From Polyangiaceae bacterium (GTDB lineage: Bacteria > Myxococcota_A > Polyangia > Polyangiales > Polyangiaceae), in assembly GCA_020846005.1 (NCBI GenBank), contig JADLEQ010000001.1:1-64000 (forward strand): a DNA stretch of 64,000 nucleotides, in the 5' to 3' direction. Below the pieces are notes generated by a model. The model was not told the origin of the DNA, ran no database searches, and saw nothing but the letters and a program-made list of their open reading frames with translations. Made by a program: the position numbers and the translations under genes. Positions 8,837 through 17,279 of the stretch are shown piece after piece. The first letter of the stretch is position 1; every line of letters starts with the position of its first letter.

Positions 8837-8849
8837 GTGCACGAGGAGG
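8837..8849 (+). repeat. att-like 13-bp direct repeat, copy inside tRNA-Leu 3' end
   Basis: GTGCACGAGGAGG read on the plus strand covers the discriminator base, acceptor 3' strand and start of the T-stem of the minus-strand tRNA-Leu. Its exact partner is 8551-8563, 286 bp away. Confidence 0.6.
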
Positions 8850-8919
8850 GACTCGAACCCCCAAGCCTTGCGGCGGCGGAACCTAAATCCGCTGCGTCTG
8901 CCAATTTCGCCACTCGTGC
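8838..8919 (-). tRNA. tRNA-Leu (anticodon UAG)
   Basis: The minus strand folds into a class II tRNA: acceptor GCACGAG/CTCGTGC with discriminator A, a D-arm containing AATTGGCAGACGCA, and anticodon stem GCGGA/TCCGC with loop TTTAGGT giving anticodon TAG. A long variable arm (CGCCGCAAGGCTTG) and a T-arm with TTCGAGT complete it. Anticodon plus long variable arm identify leucine. CCA is not encoded. The gene is divergent from the WYL regulator, and its 3' end carries the att-like repeat. Confidence 0.95.
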
Positions 8920-8967
8920 GGGGCCGCGAGCATGGCGCCGGGGGCGGTGGTCGTCCAGCAGATCGGG

Positions 8968-8973
8968 TAGACT
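8968..8973 (+). promoter_or_regulatory. -10-like TAGACT, 9 bases before ATG of the WYL gene
   Basis: TAGACT, then 9 bases, then the ATG at 8983; no Shine-Dalgarno in between. Fits a leaderless or nearly leaderless transcript. Confidence 0.45.
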
Positions 8974-8982
8974 CGCGCCGCG

Positions 8983-10011
8983 ATGGCGAAGCTCGGTCGC
9001 CCGACGGGCCGGTTCACGCAGCACCGCCGGCTGGAGGTGCTGCGCGACATCCTGACGCGCAACCCCAAGGGCGTCTCGATCTACGAGCTCGCCGACGTGC
9101 TCCACGTCGCGCCCCGCTCGGTGCGACGCTACCTCATCGAGGTGCGGCGGCAGCTCGACCTCGAGGCGGTGCCCACGCGCGGCGGAGGGCGGCTGCTCTG
9201 GCGCATCCCGGCGCGGGACCTCCCGCGCAAGGTGGAGCTGCGGCGGACGCAGGTGTACGCGCTGCTCGCGGCGCGCCGCCTCTTCGACTCCCTCCGTGGC
9301 TCGGCGCTCCACGAGGAGATCAGCGCCGCCGTGGACCGGCTCCTCCCGCTGGCGCAGCGCACCGGGCGAGGCCCCAACGCCGGCGTCGACACGCGCCTGG
9401 AGGAGCGCTTCCTCTACCTCCCGTACGCGCCGAAGGACTACGCCGACAAGCGAGACGAGCTCGACGATCTCTTCCAGGCGGTGAGTGATCTCAGGCCGCT
9501 CGTGCTCAAGTACCGCGCCGTCGGTCGTCCGGACGAAGAGCGCATCGTCATCCATCCGTACGCGCTCGTCTGGCACCGGGACTCCCTCTACTGTGTCGGG
9601 CACCACACGGGCCGCGGCGAGGTCCGGACGTTCGCGGTCGATCGCATGCGCGACACCCAGCTCGCCGTGACCGAGCGCTTCGAGCTGCCCGCGGCGTTCA
9701 AGGTGGACCAGTACTTCCATGGCGAGCTCGGCGTCTGGCGAGCCGAGAAGAAGCAGAAGGTCGTCATCGACTTCGACGCCCAGGGCGCCGAGTACGTGCG
9801 CCACCGCCGCGCGCACTCGAGCCAGAAGCTCGCGCCGCTCGCCGGCGGCGGCGTGCGGCTCACGATGACGGTCGGCAGCCTGACGCCGGTCGTGAGCTGG
9901 GTGCTCGAGTGGGGCGCGCGGGCCCGCGTCGTCGAGCCACCGGAGCTGGTCGAGCGGGTGACGCAGGAGCTCGAGGGCGCGCTCGCCAAGTACGCGCGCC
10001 GGAGAGGATGA
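8983..10011 (+). CDS. HTH - WYL domain transcriptional regulator
   Basis: 342 residues. An N-terminal winged helix (~14-75; GVSIYELADVLHVAPRSVRRYL) is followed by a helical linker, a WYL ligand-sensing domain (~150-235, with LVLKYRA and HPYALVWHRDSLYCVGHH) and a C-terminal WCX-like extension (~240-335). Members bind DNA through the helix-turn-helix and sense small ligands or nucleic acid ends through WYL; many control phage defence or DNA-damage genes. No defence genes flank it here, but it stands next to the tRNA-Leu integration scar. A co-transcribed target is not obvious: a hairpin follows 10 bases after the stop. Confidence 0.9.
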   Translation: MAKLGRPTGRFTQHRRLEVLRDILTRNPKGVSIYELADVLHVAPRSVRRYLIEVRRQLDLEAVPTRGGGRLLWRIPARDLPRKVELRRTQVYALLAARRLFDSLRGSALHEEISAAVDRLLPLAQRTGRGPNAGVDTRLEERFLYLPYAPKDYADKRDELDDLFQAVSDLRPLVLKYRAVGRPDEERIVIHPYALVWHRDSLYCVGHHTGRGEVRTFAVDRMRDTQLAVTERFELPAAFKVDQYFHGELGVWRAEKKQKVVIDFDAQGAEYVRHRRAHSSQKLAPLAGGGVRLTMTVGSLTPVVSWVLEWGARARVVEPPELVERVTQELEGALAKYARRRG

Positions 10012-10020
10012 GCGGCGGAG

Positions 10021-10034
10021 CGGGCCGTGGCCCG
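10021..10034. terminator. Hairpin after the WYL gene
   Basis: CGGGCC-GT-GGCCCG perfect stem 9 bases past the stop at 10011. No T-tract; a possible terminator separating the WYL gene from the DUF4336 gene. Confidence 0.35.
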
Positions 10035-10078
10035 GCGGCCCCTGGTGATCGGGCGCGCCCGGCGCCAGGCTCCGTGCC

Positions 10079-10783
10079 ATGACGGACTGGAACGTCCTCC
10101 CGCACGCCCCGCTCGAGCCGATCGGCGAGGAGCTCTGGCAGGTGGTCGGCGACCTGCCGGACATGCCGCTCAAGCGCATCATGACCATCGCGCGCCTGCG
10201 CGACGGTCGCCTGGTAGTGCACAACGCGATCGCGCTGGAGCCCGTGGAGATGGCGCGGCTCGAGGCGCTCGGGGAGCCCGCGATCCTCGTGGTGCCGAAC
10301 GGCTGGCATCGGCTCGACGCGCCCCGCTTCGCCGCGCGGTACCCGAAGCTCCGCGTGCTCTGCCCCGCCGGCGCCCGGCGCAAGGTGGAGAAGGTGGTGA
10401 CCGTCGCCGGGGACTACGCCGACTTCCCCGGCGGCGAGCGCGTCCGCCTGGAGCGGCTCCGCGGCGTGCGGGACGCCGAGGGGGCGATGATCGTCGAGGG
10501 CGAGGACGGCGTGACCGCCGTGCTGAACGACGTGGTGTTCAACATGCCCCACGTGGCGGGGTCGCAGGGGTTCGTGCTGCGTCACCTCACCGCCTCGAGC
10601 GGCGGGCCAAGGATCTCTCGCGTCGCACGCTGGCTCCTCATCGCGGACCGCCGCGAGGTGCGCGGCGAGCTGGAGCGACTCGCCGCGCTCCCACGCCTGA
10701 GGCAGGTGGTCGTCTCGCACCACGAGCGGATCACCGAGGATCCGGCTGGGGTGCTGCGCCAGGTCGCGGCCACCCTGGGCTGA
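10079..10783 (+). CDS. DUF4336 (metallo-beta-lactamase-like fold) protein
   Basis: 234 residues without a signal peptide. The layout PLEPIGEELWQVVGDLPDM, then MTIARLRDGRLVVHNAI, ILVVPNGWHRLDAPRFAARYP and VLNDVVFNMPH matches DUF4336 proteins, which keep the metallo-beta-lactamase core but usually not the HxHxDH zinc motif. That motif is indeed absent; isolated His residues (NGWH, SHHERI) sit where loops meet the site. Cytoplasmic, function unknown. ATG start chosen because family homology begins immediately after it. Convergent with the Cys-rich lipoprotein gene downstream. Confidence 0.75.
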   Translation: MTDWNVLPHAPLEPIGEELWQVVGDLPDMPLKRIMTIARLRDGRLVVHNAIALEPVEMARLEALGEPAILVVPNGWHRLDAPRFAARYPKLRVLCPAGARRKVEKVVTVAGDYADFPGGERVRLERLRGVRDAEGAMIVEGEDGVTAVLNDVVFNMPHVAGSQGFVLRHLTASSGGPRISRVARWLLIADRREVRGELERLAALPRLRQVVVSHHERITEDPAGVLRQVAATLG

Positions 10784-10860
10784 CGCGGCGGCGCTGCGTG
10801 GCGCGCGTACGCCCAGGGGCCGGGCGCCGCGACGCCTCGACCCGCCGCCGCGGGCTCCGG

Positions 10861-11604
10861 TCAGCCGCCGGGTGCGGGCGCCCAGCAGCCGCCCGCACAG
10901 GCGAGGGAGGTGTCCGTCGGGTGCGCCTCGCCGTCGTTGCAGGTGCAGCAGCCACAGGGCTCCTGGCACCCCACCGCGCAGAGGGGGGGCATCCCACAAC
11001 CGACCGCCGAGCAGTCGACGTCGGCGCCGGCGTCCGCCGGGCAGGCGTCCGCCCTCGTGCAGGCCGGCGAGCGACCGGTCACGCGCGCCGGGCCATGATC
11101 GCTCACCCACACGCCGCCCACCAGCTCCCCCGCGGCGTCGTAGAAGCACTCGACATACTCCCCGGTGAACGACGTCGTGCGGCGTACGCTCTGGATCCCG
11201 TCCGCGCAGTCGCCTCGCTGCGCGTCCGAGGGGCAGGTGGCGGCCGCCTCGGCCTCCGCGTCTTGGCGGGTCGCCTGGCAGCGGGTGACCGGACTCTGGA
11301 ACTCCGCGAGCGTCACGCACTCGCGCGACGCCGGAGGCGGCGTCGGGTCGGGGCACTCGGCGGAGGAGCCGGCGGCGCCGCTCGCGCCAGCGCCGCCGGC
11401 CGCCCCCGAGGCGCCCGCGCCGCCGCCCGCCCCCGAGGCGCCCGCGCCGCCGCCCGCGCTCACGCCGCTCGTGCCCGCTCCGCCGGCGGCGCCGGCGCTG
11501 CCGCCCGTCCCCGTCTGCCGCTGCTGGTTCCCCCCCGCGTCGTCGTCGGTCGCGCACGCAGCGAACGAGAGAGACAGCAGGGCGAGCAGCGCGAGAGTCT
11601 TCAT
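10861..11604 (-). CDS. Cys-rich lipoprotein with Gly/Ser linker
   Basis: 247 residues. Signal peptide with lipobox LSFAAC, an Asp-rich +2 region, a Gly/Ala/Ser linker (~27-85), and a C-terminal domain with about 16 Cys including CTRADACPADAG and CGCCTCNDGEAHP. The Cys spacing suggests a small disulfide-stabilised fold. No enzymatic motif. A good ribosome site (GGAGG, 4 bases before ATG) supports the start. It lies 125 bp downstream of the FNT gene on the same strand. Function unknown. Confidence 0.7.
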   Translation of the reverse strand: MKTLALLALLSLSFAACATDDDAGGNQQRQTGTGGSAGAAGGAGTSGVSAGGGAGASGAGGGAGASGAAGGAGASGAAGSSAECPDPTPPPASRECVTLAEFQSPVTRCQATRQDAEAEAAATCPSDAQRGDCADGIQSVRRTTSFTGEYVECFYDAAGELVGGVWVSDHGPARVTGRSPACTRADACPADAGADVDCSAVGCGMPPLCAVGCQEPCGCCTCNDGEAHPTDTSLACAGGCWAPAPGG

Positions 11605-11729
11605 GTCGCCTCCCTAGCACGCGGTGTGCCAAACCCGGCGACCCGCGCGGTCACGCCCCCGCTAGCCCCTACGGGCCTGGACGAGCCCACGCCGCGTCGC
11701 GCCCGCGGCACACTCTGGCACGGTGCTCG

Positions 11730-12536
11730 TCACGCCGCGCCGCGGTCCGCGCGGAGGTACGCCAGCCAGTAGATCCCCGCGACCAGCGCCGTACCGCCGA
11801 TCACGTTGCCTGCGGAGACCACCGCGACGTTCACCAACGCTCCGCCGAGGAGCGCGGCGTCCCCGCCGCTCAGCGCGAGGGCCCACGGGAACAGGAACAG
11901 GTTGGCGATGCTGTGCTCGGCGCCCACCGCGACGAAGGCGGCGACCGGCAGGACGATGGCCAGCACCTTGTCCGTCACGCTCCGGCCTGCCATCGAGAGC
12001 CACACCGCCAGGCACACCAGCCCGTTGCAGAGCACGCCGAGCGCCAGGAGCTGAGGCGGCGCGAGCGCCGCCTTGTGCCTCGCGAGGGTCAAGACCGTCT
12101 GGCCCACGGCGCCGCTCCCGAGCTCCCCCACCCCTCCCGCCCAGGCGAGCCCCGCCGTGGCGAGCGCCCCGACCAGGTTGCCCGCGTAGACGACCGCCCA
12201 GTGCCGCGCCACCTCGCCGAAGGACACGAGCCCCGAGGCCCAGGCCATCGCGATCAGGTTGTTCCCCGTGAAGAGCTCGGCCCCGGCGACCACGACCAGG
12301 ATCAGCCCCAGGCTGAACGCCATCCCGCCGAGCAGGCGCGTGGGGCCGAGGCCGAGCGTCGACCCGGTGACGACCACCACGTAGAGCAGCGCCCCCAAGC
12401 CGATGAACGCGCCCCCGAGCACGGCGAGCACGGCCGTGGCGGCTACCCCGCGACGCGCCTTCGTGACGCCCACGTCGCGCACGCGCTGCGCGATCTCCGG
12501 CGGTCCGTAGGCGTCGGGGAACGAGCCGTCCGGCAT
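11730..12536 (-). CDS. Formate/nitrite transporter (FNT) family channel
   Basis: 268 residues, close to the family norm, with six hydrophobic helices. The signatures AELFTGNNLIAMAW (TM2-3), VYAGNLVGAL and the central GAEHSIANLF with the pore His are intact. FNT pentamers pass small monovalent anions such as formate, nitrite or hydrosulfide across the inner membrane; the substrate cannot be assigned here. It starts 31 bp after the stop of the RNase PH gene, so it may be transcribed with it. No formate or nitrite enzyme is nearby. Confidence 0.9.
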   Translation of the reverse strand: MPDGSFPDAYGPPEIAQRVRDVGVTKARRGVAATAVLAVLGGAFIGLGALLYVVVVTGSTLGLGPTRLLGGMAFSLGLILVVVAGAELFTGNNLIAMAWASGLVSFGEVARHWAVVYAGNLVGALATAGLAWAGGVGELGSGAVGQTVLTLARHKAALAPPQLLALGVLCNGLVCLAVWLSMAGRSVTDKVLAIVLPVAAFVAVGAEHSIANLFLFPWALALSGGDAALLGGALVNVAVVSAGNVIGGTALVAGIYWLAYLRADRGAA

Positions 12537-12567
12537 GCGTCCGTCCTCGCCTCGCCTCGCCGCCCGC

Positions 12568-13335
12568 TCACCCGTCCCAGGCTGGGTATCTACCGAGATC
12601 GACGCCCGCCCGCTCCAGCGTCACGCGCTGCAGCCGGCAGAGCTCGCCCACGCCCTCGAGCGCGAGGTCGACCATGGCGTCCACGTCGGGCCGCGCGATC
12701 GCCTCGCCCTCAGCCGTCCCCTGTAGCTCGACGATGCCGCCCCGCGCGGTCGCGACGACGTTCAGGTCGACCCGCGCGGCGGAGTCCTCCGCGTAGCAGA
12801 GGTCGAGCGCGTACGCGCCCTCCACGTGACCGACGCTCACCGCCGCGACCTGGTCCCGCAACGAGCGGGCGTCGAGCTCCCCGTGCGCGCGCAGGCGCTC
12901 CACGGCGAGCGCGAGCGCGAGGAAGCCGCCGGTGACGCTCGCCGTGCGGGTGCCACCGTCCGCCTCCAGCACGTCGCAGTCGATCGTGACCGTGCGCTCG
13001 CCGAGGCGCTCGAGATCCAGCGCCGCGCGGAGCGCCCGCCCGATGAGCCGCTGGATCTCCCGCGCCCTGCCACCGAGCGGCTTGTCGCGGCCGTCGCGCG
13101 CCTCGCGGCGGACCGGGTTCGATCGCGGGTGCATCTGATACTCCGCCGTCACCCAGCCCTGTCCCTTCCCCTCGAGGAAGCGGGGGACCACCGCCTCGAT
13201 CGACGCCGTGCAGAGGACGACCGTGCCCTCCGCCCGGTACAACACCGACCCCTCCGCCAGGCGGTGGAACCCCGGGACCACCTCGATCGATCGCAGGGTA
13301 CGCAGCCCGCGGTCGCCACGCTTCGCGCTCTTCAT
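12568..13335 (-). CDS. rph: Ribonuclease PH
   Basis: 255 residues, slightly longer than the usual ~240. RNase PH trims tRNA 3' ends by phosphorolysis. Visible signatures: GSVLYRAEGTVVLCTAS near the N-terminus, GWVTAEYQMHPRSN (normally GWVTAEYSMLPRAT), EIQRLIGRALRAALDL, TVTIDCDVLEADGGTRTASV and the C-terminal VVATARGGIVELQGTAEG. The phosphate-binding GGTRTAS block is intact, so it should be active. Upstream, minus-strand TAGGTC stands 7 bases before the ATG. It lies between a membrane protein gene (36 bp upstream) and the FNT gene (31 bp downstream). Confidence 0.93.
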   Translation of the reverse strand: MKSAKRGDRGLRTLRSIEVVPGFHRLAEGSVLYRAEGTVVLCTASIEAVVPRFLEGKGQGWVTAEYQMHPRSNPVRREARDGRDKPLGGRAREIQRLIGRALRAALDLERLGERTVTIDCDVLEADGGTRTASVTGGFLALALAVERLRAHGELDARSLRDQVAAVSVGHVEGAYALDLCYAEDSAARVDLNVVATARGGIVELQGTAEGEAIARPDVDAMVDLALEGVGELCRLQRVTLERAGVDLGRYPAWDG

Positions 13336-13342
13336 GGCGACG

Positions 13343-13348
13343 GACCTA
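13343..13348 (-). promoter_or_regulatory. Extended -10-like TGC-TAGGTC before rph
   Basis: Minus-strand GTGCTAGGTC ends 7 bases before the rph ATG. The 11-mer CGCGTGCTAGG recurs before the genes starting at 11604 and 33041. Confidence 0.4.
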
Positions 13349-13371
13349 GCACGCGAACGCGCCCGCCGGCC

Positions 13372-14421
13372 TCACACGCCGAGGATCGGGACGAGGACCC
13401 CCAGGCCGAAGGCGGCGATCGCCCCGAGGCCGAACGCGCACGCGAGCGCCAGGCTGACGGCGGCCAGCCAGCGCCCGAGCGCGCGGCCCTGCTCGCGCGC
13501 CACGCGCCAATGGAGCGCGGCGCCGATGCCGAACTCCGCGGCGAGCAGGAGGAGCGAGAGCGCGAGGAGCAGCACCGCGGCCCAGGTGTCCGATCCGGCG
13601 AGGGGCGCCCCGCTCCTGCCTGCCGCCTCCTGGGCGGCGCGCGCGGCGACCGTGGCCGAGGCGGCGAAGAGCGCGACGGCGGCCGTCATCGCCGCGCCGC
13701 GGCCCAGCACCGCGGCGGTGGTGCGGACAGCGCCGCGCAGCGCCGCGGCGAGGCCGCCGAGCCCCAGCGCCGCGCTCACGATCACGCCGCCCAGACCCCA
13801 CAGCAGCGTCTGCGTGCTCTCCGCGATCCGGAGCGAGCTCAGGAACACCGCGAGGCCCACGAGCGCCGAGGCGACGGTCCCGATCCCACAGAGCACGGCG
13901 AGGGCCCCGGCGCCGACCGAGAGCGCCCGAGCGAGCCCGTCGCCCCGCGCGCGGTGGACCCTCGCGTAGAGCTTCGCCGCGTACGCGAGCTCGCCCGTGA
14001 GCACGAGGGACGTGAGCACCGGCAGGGATGTGAAGCAGAGGACGCCGACGACGCCCGCGATCCTGGCCCAGTCCGCCAGCACCATCCCGACGACGGTGAG
14101 CGTCATCAACGACCCGGACGACGACACCACCGCGATCACCGCGATCACCCCCCTCGCGAACACGAGCAGCGTCGAGTCGAGCGCCTGGGTGAAGCGCGGC
14201 CACACGCACAGCGCCGCGAGCGCGGCGCCCACCGCCAGCCCCAGGCACGCGAAGGGCAGCGTGATCCACGCGAGCGCCCGCACCGTCTCCTTCCCGAAGA
14301 GCTGCGGGGTCGCGCCGTTGGCCCACGCGGGAGCCGCCGAGAGGAGCGTCGCCACCGCTGGCGCCAGCGCCGGCAGTGGGAGAGCTGCGCGCCGCCCGCG
14401 CGATCCGATCCGACTCACCAC
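13372..14421 (-). CDS. Polytopic membrane protein of unknown family
   Basis: 349 residues from the GTG at 14421 (a second in-frame GTG follows at once). A cleavable signal peptide is likely (cleavage after APAWA). About eight hydrophobic segments follow, separated by short charged loops such as KLYARVHRARGDG and RIAEST. I do not recognise the family; there are no transporter, kinase or peptidase motifs. TACGCT lies 9 bases before the first GTG and no Shine-Dalgarno is visible. It precedes rph by 36 bp and may share its transcript, and is divergent from the propeller lipoprotein gene at 14521. Confidence 0.65.
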   Translation of the reverse strand: MVSRIGSRGRRAALPLPALAPAVATLLSAAPAWANGATPQLFGKETVRALAWITLPFACLGLAVGAALAALCVWPRFTQALDSTLLVFARGVIAVIAVVSSSGSLMTLTVVGMVLADWARIAGVVGVLCFTSLPVLTSLVLTGELAYAAKLYARVHRARGDGLARALSVGAGALAVLCGIGTVASALVGLAVFLSSLRIAESTQTLLWGLGGVIVSAALGLGGLAAALRGAVRTTAAVLGRGAAMTAAVALFAASATVAARAAQEAAGRSGAPLAGSDTWAAVLLLALSLLLLAAEFGIGAALHWRVAREQGRALGRWLAAVSLALACAFGLGAIAAFGLGVLVPILGV

Positions 14422-14430
14422 GCCGGGGCG

Positions 14431-14436
14431 AGCGTA
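14431..14436 (-). promoter_or_regulatory. -10-like TGC-TACGCT, 9 bases before GTG 14421
   Basis: Minus-strand TGCTACGCT with 9 bases to the first GTG. Same hexamer and spacing as before pxpA (17265-17270). Confidence 0.35.
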
Positions 14437-14506
14437 GCAGGCGGCCCGTGCTCCGCATGGAGCGGCTCCGTCCGTCGATCCCGTCGATCCCGAGCGCGCG
14501 CGCGCG

Positions 14507-14512
14507 TAGACT
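14507..14512 (+). promoter_or_regulatory. -10-like TAGACT, 8 bases before GTG 14521
   Basis: TAGACT, eight bases, GTG; no Shine-Dalgarno. Same hexamer as before the WYL gene. Confidence 0.45.
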
Positions 14513-14520
14513 CCCGCTCC

Positions 14521-15663
14521 GTGACCCGCCGTCGCGTGCTCGCGCTGCGCTCCGCCGTCGCGCGCCGGGCGTCGCCCAGCGGTCGGGTGCTGGCGGTCCT
14601 CGCCCTCGCGATGGGCTGCACGGCCAACGAGGAGAGGTCTGGAGGCGGCGCCGTGAGCGACGGCAGCGCCTCGGGGGGCGCGGGCGCTGCCAGCGGCGGC
14701 GAGAGCGGTGGCGGTTCGGCGGGCGCTGCGGGCGCCGGCGGCGCGGGCGCGAGCGCTGGGGGCGGCGGCGCGGGGTCCGGCGGTGCGGGGTCCGGCGGCG
14801 CGGGCGCCGCCGCGGGCTCTGGCGGCGGCGCGGCGGCGGGCGGCGCGGGGGCGTCGTGCGCGACCTGCGGATCGTGGGGCGCCCCGGGGTCGAGCGCTTC
14901 GCTCCAGCTCCCGGAGGTGGACGAGCTCTCCGGGCTCGCGGCGAGCCGACGTAGTCCAGGGGTCTACTACGCCCACAACGACTCCGGCGACTCGGCGAGG
15001 TTCTTCGCGTTCGGTGAGGACGGCGGTTCGCTCGGCACCTTCGTGCTGCCGGGCGCGACCGCGCGCGACTGGGAGGACATGGATCTCGGCCCCTGCCCTG
15101 CCGGCTCGTGTGTCTTCCTCGCGGACTTCGGTGACAACGCCCGGGCGCGAACGAGCTATCGCATCTACCGGGTGACGGAGCCGGCGGTGTCCGCGGGGTC
15201 CCCGGGAGGGACGATCGACGTCGCGTGGGACGCGTTCGACTACGTGTACGAAGACGGCTCCCACAACGCCGAGGCGCTCCTCGTCCACCCGACGACGGGT
15301 GAGCTGTACGTGATGACCAAGCAGGCCGGAGCGAGCCACGTGTTCCGCATGGAGGCGCCCGGTGCGGCGGGAGCGCAGGTGACGCTCACGCGGATCGCGA
15401 CCTTGACGCTCGGCGCTGGCGCGCTCGCGACCGGCGGCTCCGTGCACCCGTGCGGCGATCGTCTCCTGCTGCGGACCTACGGCGGTCTGCTCGAGTACGT
15501 CGCGACCGGCGCGTTCGAGACGGCGTTCGCCGCGTCGCCCGCTGCGGTCGTCGCGGCGCCGGAGGCGCAGGGCGAGGCGGTGACCTACACCGCGGACGGC
15601 CTCGGCTACCTGACGTTGAGCGAGGGCAGCTCCCCCGCGCTGCACCTCGCGCGCTGCGACTAG
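14521..15663 (+). CDS. Lipoprotein with beta-propeller-like domain
   Basis: 380 residues from GTG. An Arg-rich n-region, a hydrophobic stretch and lipobox LALAMGC anchor it; a Gly/Ala/Ser linker runs to ~112. The C-terminal ~265 residues begin with a Cys pair (CATC) and read DELSGLAASRRSPGVYYAHN, then RDWEDMDLGPCP and FLADFGDNARARTSYRIYRV. This D-S-G / W-E-D / G-D-N pattern is typical of secreted beta-propeller proteins related to esterase-like phytase families; phytase activity is not implied. The start is chosen because the in-frame stretch upstream is not protein-like and TAGACT lies just before it. Confidence 0.75.
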   Translation: MTRRRVLALRSAVARRASPSGRVLAVLALAMGCTANEERSGGGAVSDGSASGGAGAASGGESGGGSAGAAGAGGAGASAGGGGAGSGGAGSGGAGAAAGSGGGAAAGGAGASCATCGSWGAPGSSASLQLPEVDELSGLAASRRSPGVYYAHNDSGDSARFFAFGEDGGSLGTFVLPGATARDWEDMDLGPCPAGSCVFLADFGDNARARTSYRIYRVTEPAVSAGSPGGTIDVAWDAFDYVYEDGSHNAEALLVHPTTGELYVMTKQAGASHVFRMEAPGAAGAQVTLTRIATLTLGAGALATGGSVHPCGDRLLLRTYGGLLEYVATGAFETAFAASPAAVVAAPEAQGEAVTYTADGLGYLTLSEGSSPALHLARCD

Positions 15664-15676
15664 CTCCGCGCGCGGG

Positions 15677-17134
15677 TCACTGCGCCGGCACGTCTACGCG
15701 GAACCGCGGCACGGCGTCTCGACAGTAGCCGAGGACGAGCAAGTCCCCACCGGGCGAGCCGGGCTCGTCGCTCCCGGCGACGCTCACCGTGGTGCGCCGC
15801 CCGAGCGCCCAGCTCACACCATCGCTGGCGTCGGCGACGACGAGGTACGCGGCCAGCTCCTCGGCGCTGGCCCGATCGTACGCGCCGCCGCAACTCGGCA
15901 CGAACCGCGTCTGCGCGCCCGCGCGCGCGCCGTCGACGCTGGCCCGGAGCTCCCGGAGCCAGCGCTCCACCCGATTGAACTCCGTGTCACGCAGGGTCTG
16001 GGTCAGGGCGGGGTACGGCAGGAGGCCGAGCGCCACCGCGGCGGCCACCCCGCCCCGTGCTCCCCGACCCCACCGCCCGGGAGCGAGGGCGCGCGCTGCC
16101 CACCACGTGCCCCGCCTGGGTGCGAGCTCGACCAAGAGCGCGGCGCCGAAGAGGAGCGCAGGGACCAGGTAGTAGTCAGCGAAGTAGAGGCCGTTGAACA
16201 GCCACGGGGCGACCGCGAGCGCCGCCAGCGCCGCCAGCATCGATCGCCGGCGGCGGGCGCCGGTGGGCTCCGGGTCGTCGTGGCGCCGGGCGCCGGCCAC
16301 GGTGGATCCGTCCGCGCGCGCGGCGCGGCGCTCGGCGACGTGCAGCGCCAGCACCAGCAGCGCCGGGTAGAGACCCTCGCGGACCCAGGTGCTGAGGGCG
16401 AGCCCCGTGTTCGTCCAGAGGCGCCCGCCGCCGAACCGCCCGAACCCGGGGATCGTACCCGCCGCGATCGCGGCGCCCGCCGCCACCCAACCCAGCAGCG
16501 CGCCGACGAACACCAGCCGCGACCGGCGCGGACGTGACCCTCCCCCGAGGAAGAGCGCCGCGACGAAGTACCAGGGCAGCGTGCTCACGAGCGTGAGGTA
16601 CTTGGTGAAGAGCCCTGCGGTGAACAGCGCGACCGCCGCGAGGATCCGCGCCCAGCCCGGGCCCAGCGCGCATGCGAACGCGCCCAGCCCGAGCGCGAGC
16701 GCGAGGGCCTGCTGCAGCCCCGAGGCCCAGCGCAGGAGCGCGCACGCCGATCCGGTGCCGAGCGTCAGCAAGGACGCCGTCAGGGCGACGCCGCGCGCGC
16801 ACCCGAGCCCGCGCAGCGTCGCCGCCCCCGCCCACGCGAAGAGCGCGGCCCCGACGGCGTTCATGACGAGGTGAGGCCAGGGGCCGTCGTCCAGCCAGCG
16901 GACGAGCAGGAACGGGAGCTCGACCCCGAGCACTCGCAGCTCGTGGTCGCGCAGGAGCTGCCCCTCGCGAGCGCGCAGCGTGGAGCCGAAGTCGTCGTGC
17001 ACGAAGCGGAAGGTCGCGAAGGCGGCGCCGAGCGCCACGAGGACACGCAGCGCCGCGCCGCCGAGGAGCGCGTCGCCGAGCGCGCCTCCCTGCGCCAGCG
17101 GCGCGCGCTCGTCGTGCCCCGCTCGGGTCGCCAC
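15677..17134 (-). CDS. GT-C-like polytopic membrane protein
   Basis: 485 residues, roughly 10-11 predicted TM helices. An early periplasmic loop holds acidic residues (FVHDDFGSTLRAREGQLLRD), as in GT-C glycosyltransferases and mannosyltransferase-like proteins that use lipid-linked sugars. The C-terminal ~110 residues form a soluble domain with paired Cys (VPSCGG, LGYCRD). The family assignment is by architecture only. GTG start; TAGGAT lies 8 bases upstream. Convergent with the propeller lipoprotein (13-bp gap) and divergent from pxpA. Confidence 0.6.
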   Translation of the reverse strand: MATRAGHDERAPLAQGGALGDALLGGAALRVLVALGAAFATFRFVHDDFGSTLRAREGQLLRDHELRVLGVELPFLLVRWLDDGPWPHLVMNAVGAALFAWAGAATLRGLGCARGVALTASLLTLGTGSACALLRWASGLQQALALALGLGAFACALGPGWARILAAVALFTAGLFTKYLTLVSTLPWYFVAALFLGGGSRPRRSRLVFVGALLGWVAAGAAIAAGTIPGFGRFGGGRLWTNTGLALSTWVREGLYPALLVLALHVAERRAARADGSTVAGARRHDDPEPTGARRRRSMLAALAALAVAPWLFNGLYFADYYLVPALLFGAALLVELAPRRGTWWAARALAPGRWGRGARGGVAAAVALGLLPYPALTQTLRDTEFNRVERWLRELRASVDGARAGAQTRFVPSCGGAYDRASAEELAAYLVVADASDGVSWALGRRTTVSVAGSDEPGSPGGDLLVLGYCRDAVPRFRVDVPAQ

Positions 17135-17142
17135 CAGTTCCG

Positions 17143-17148
17143 ATCCTA
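17143..17148 (-). promoter_or_regulatory. -10-like TAGGAT, 8 bases before GTG 17134
   Basis: Same hexamer and spacing as in front of the esterase gene at 8105. Confidence 0.4.
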
Positions 17149-17264
17149 CTCAACCGCCGCAGCGGAGGCCAGGGTCGCGCCGGGGCGCCCGCGCGCGGGA
17201 TCGGGGCGCCGCGGGTCGGCCGTGGCGGCACGCGTCGCCGAGTGGACTCCCCCCGCGCGCGCTC

Positions 17265-17270
17265 TACGCT
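17265..17270 (+). promoter_or_regulatory. -10-like TACGCT, 9 bases before GTG of pxpA
   Basis: TACGCT then 9 bases then GTG; no Shine-Dalgarno present. Confidence 0.4.
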
Positions 17271-17279
17271 CCGCGCATC

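Noticed and set aside
11615-11631. Sigma54-like TGGCAC-N5-GTGC on the minus strand before the lipoprotein at 11604
   Set aside because: Transcription would start at about the ATG and waste the good GGAGG site, and the same bases form the recurrent CGCGTGCTAGG motif. Left open, not annotated.
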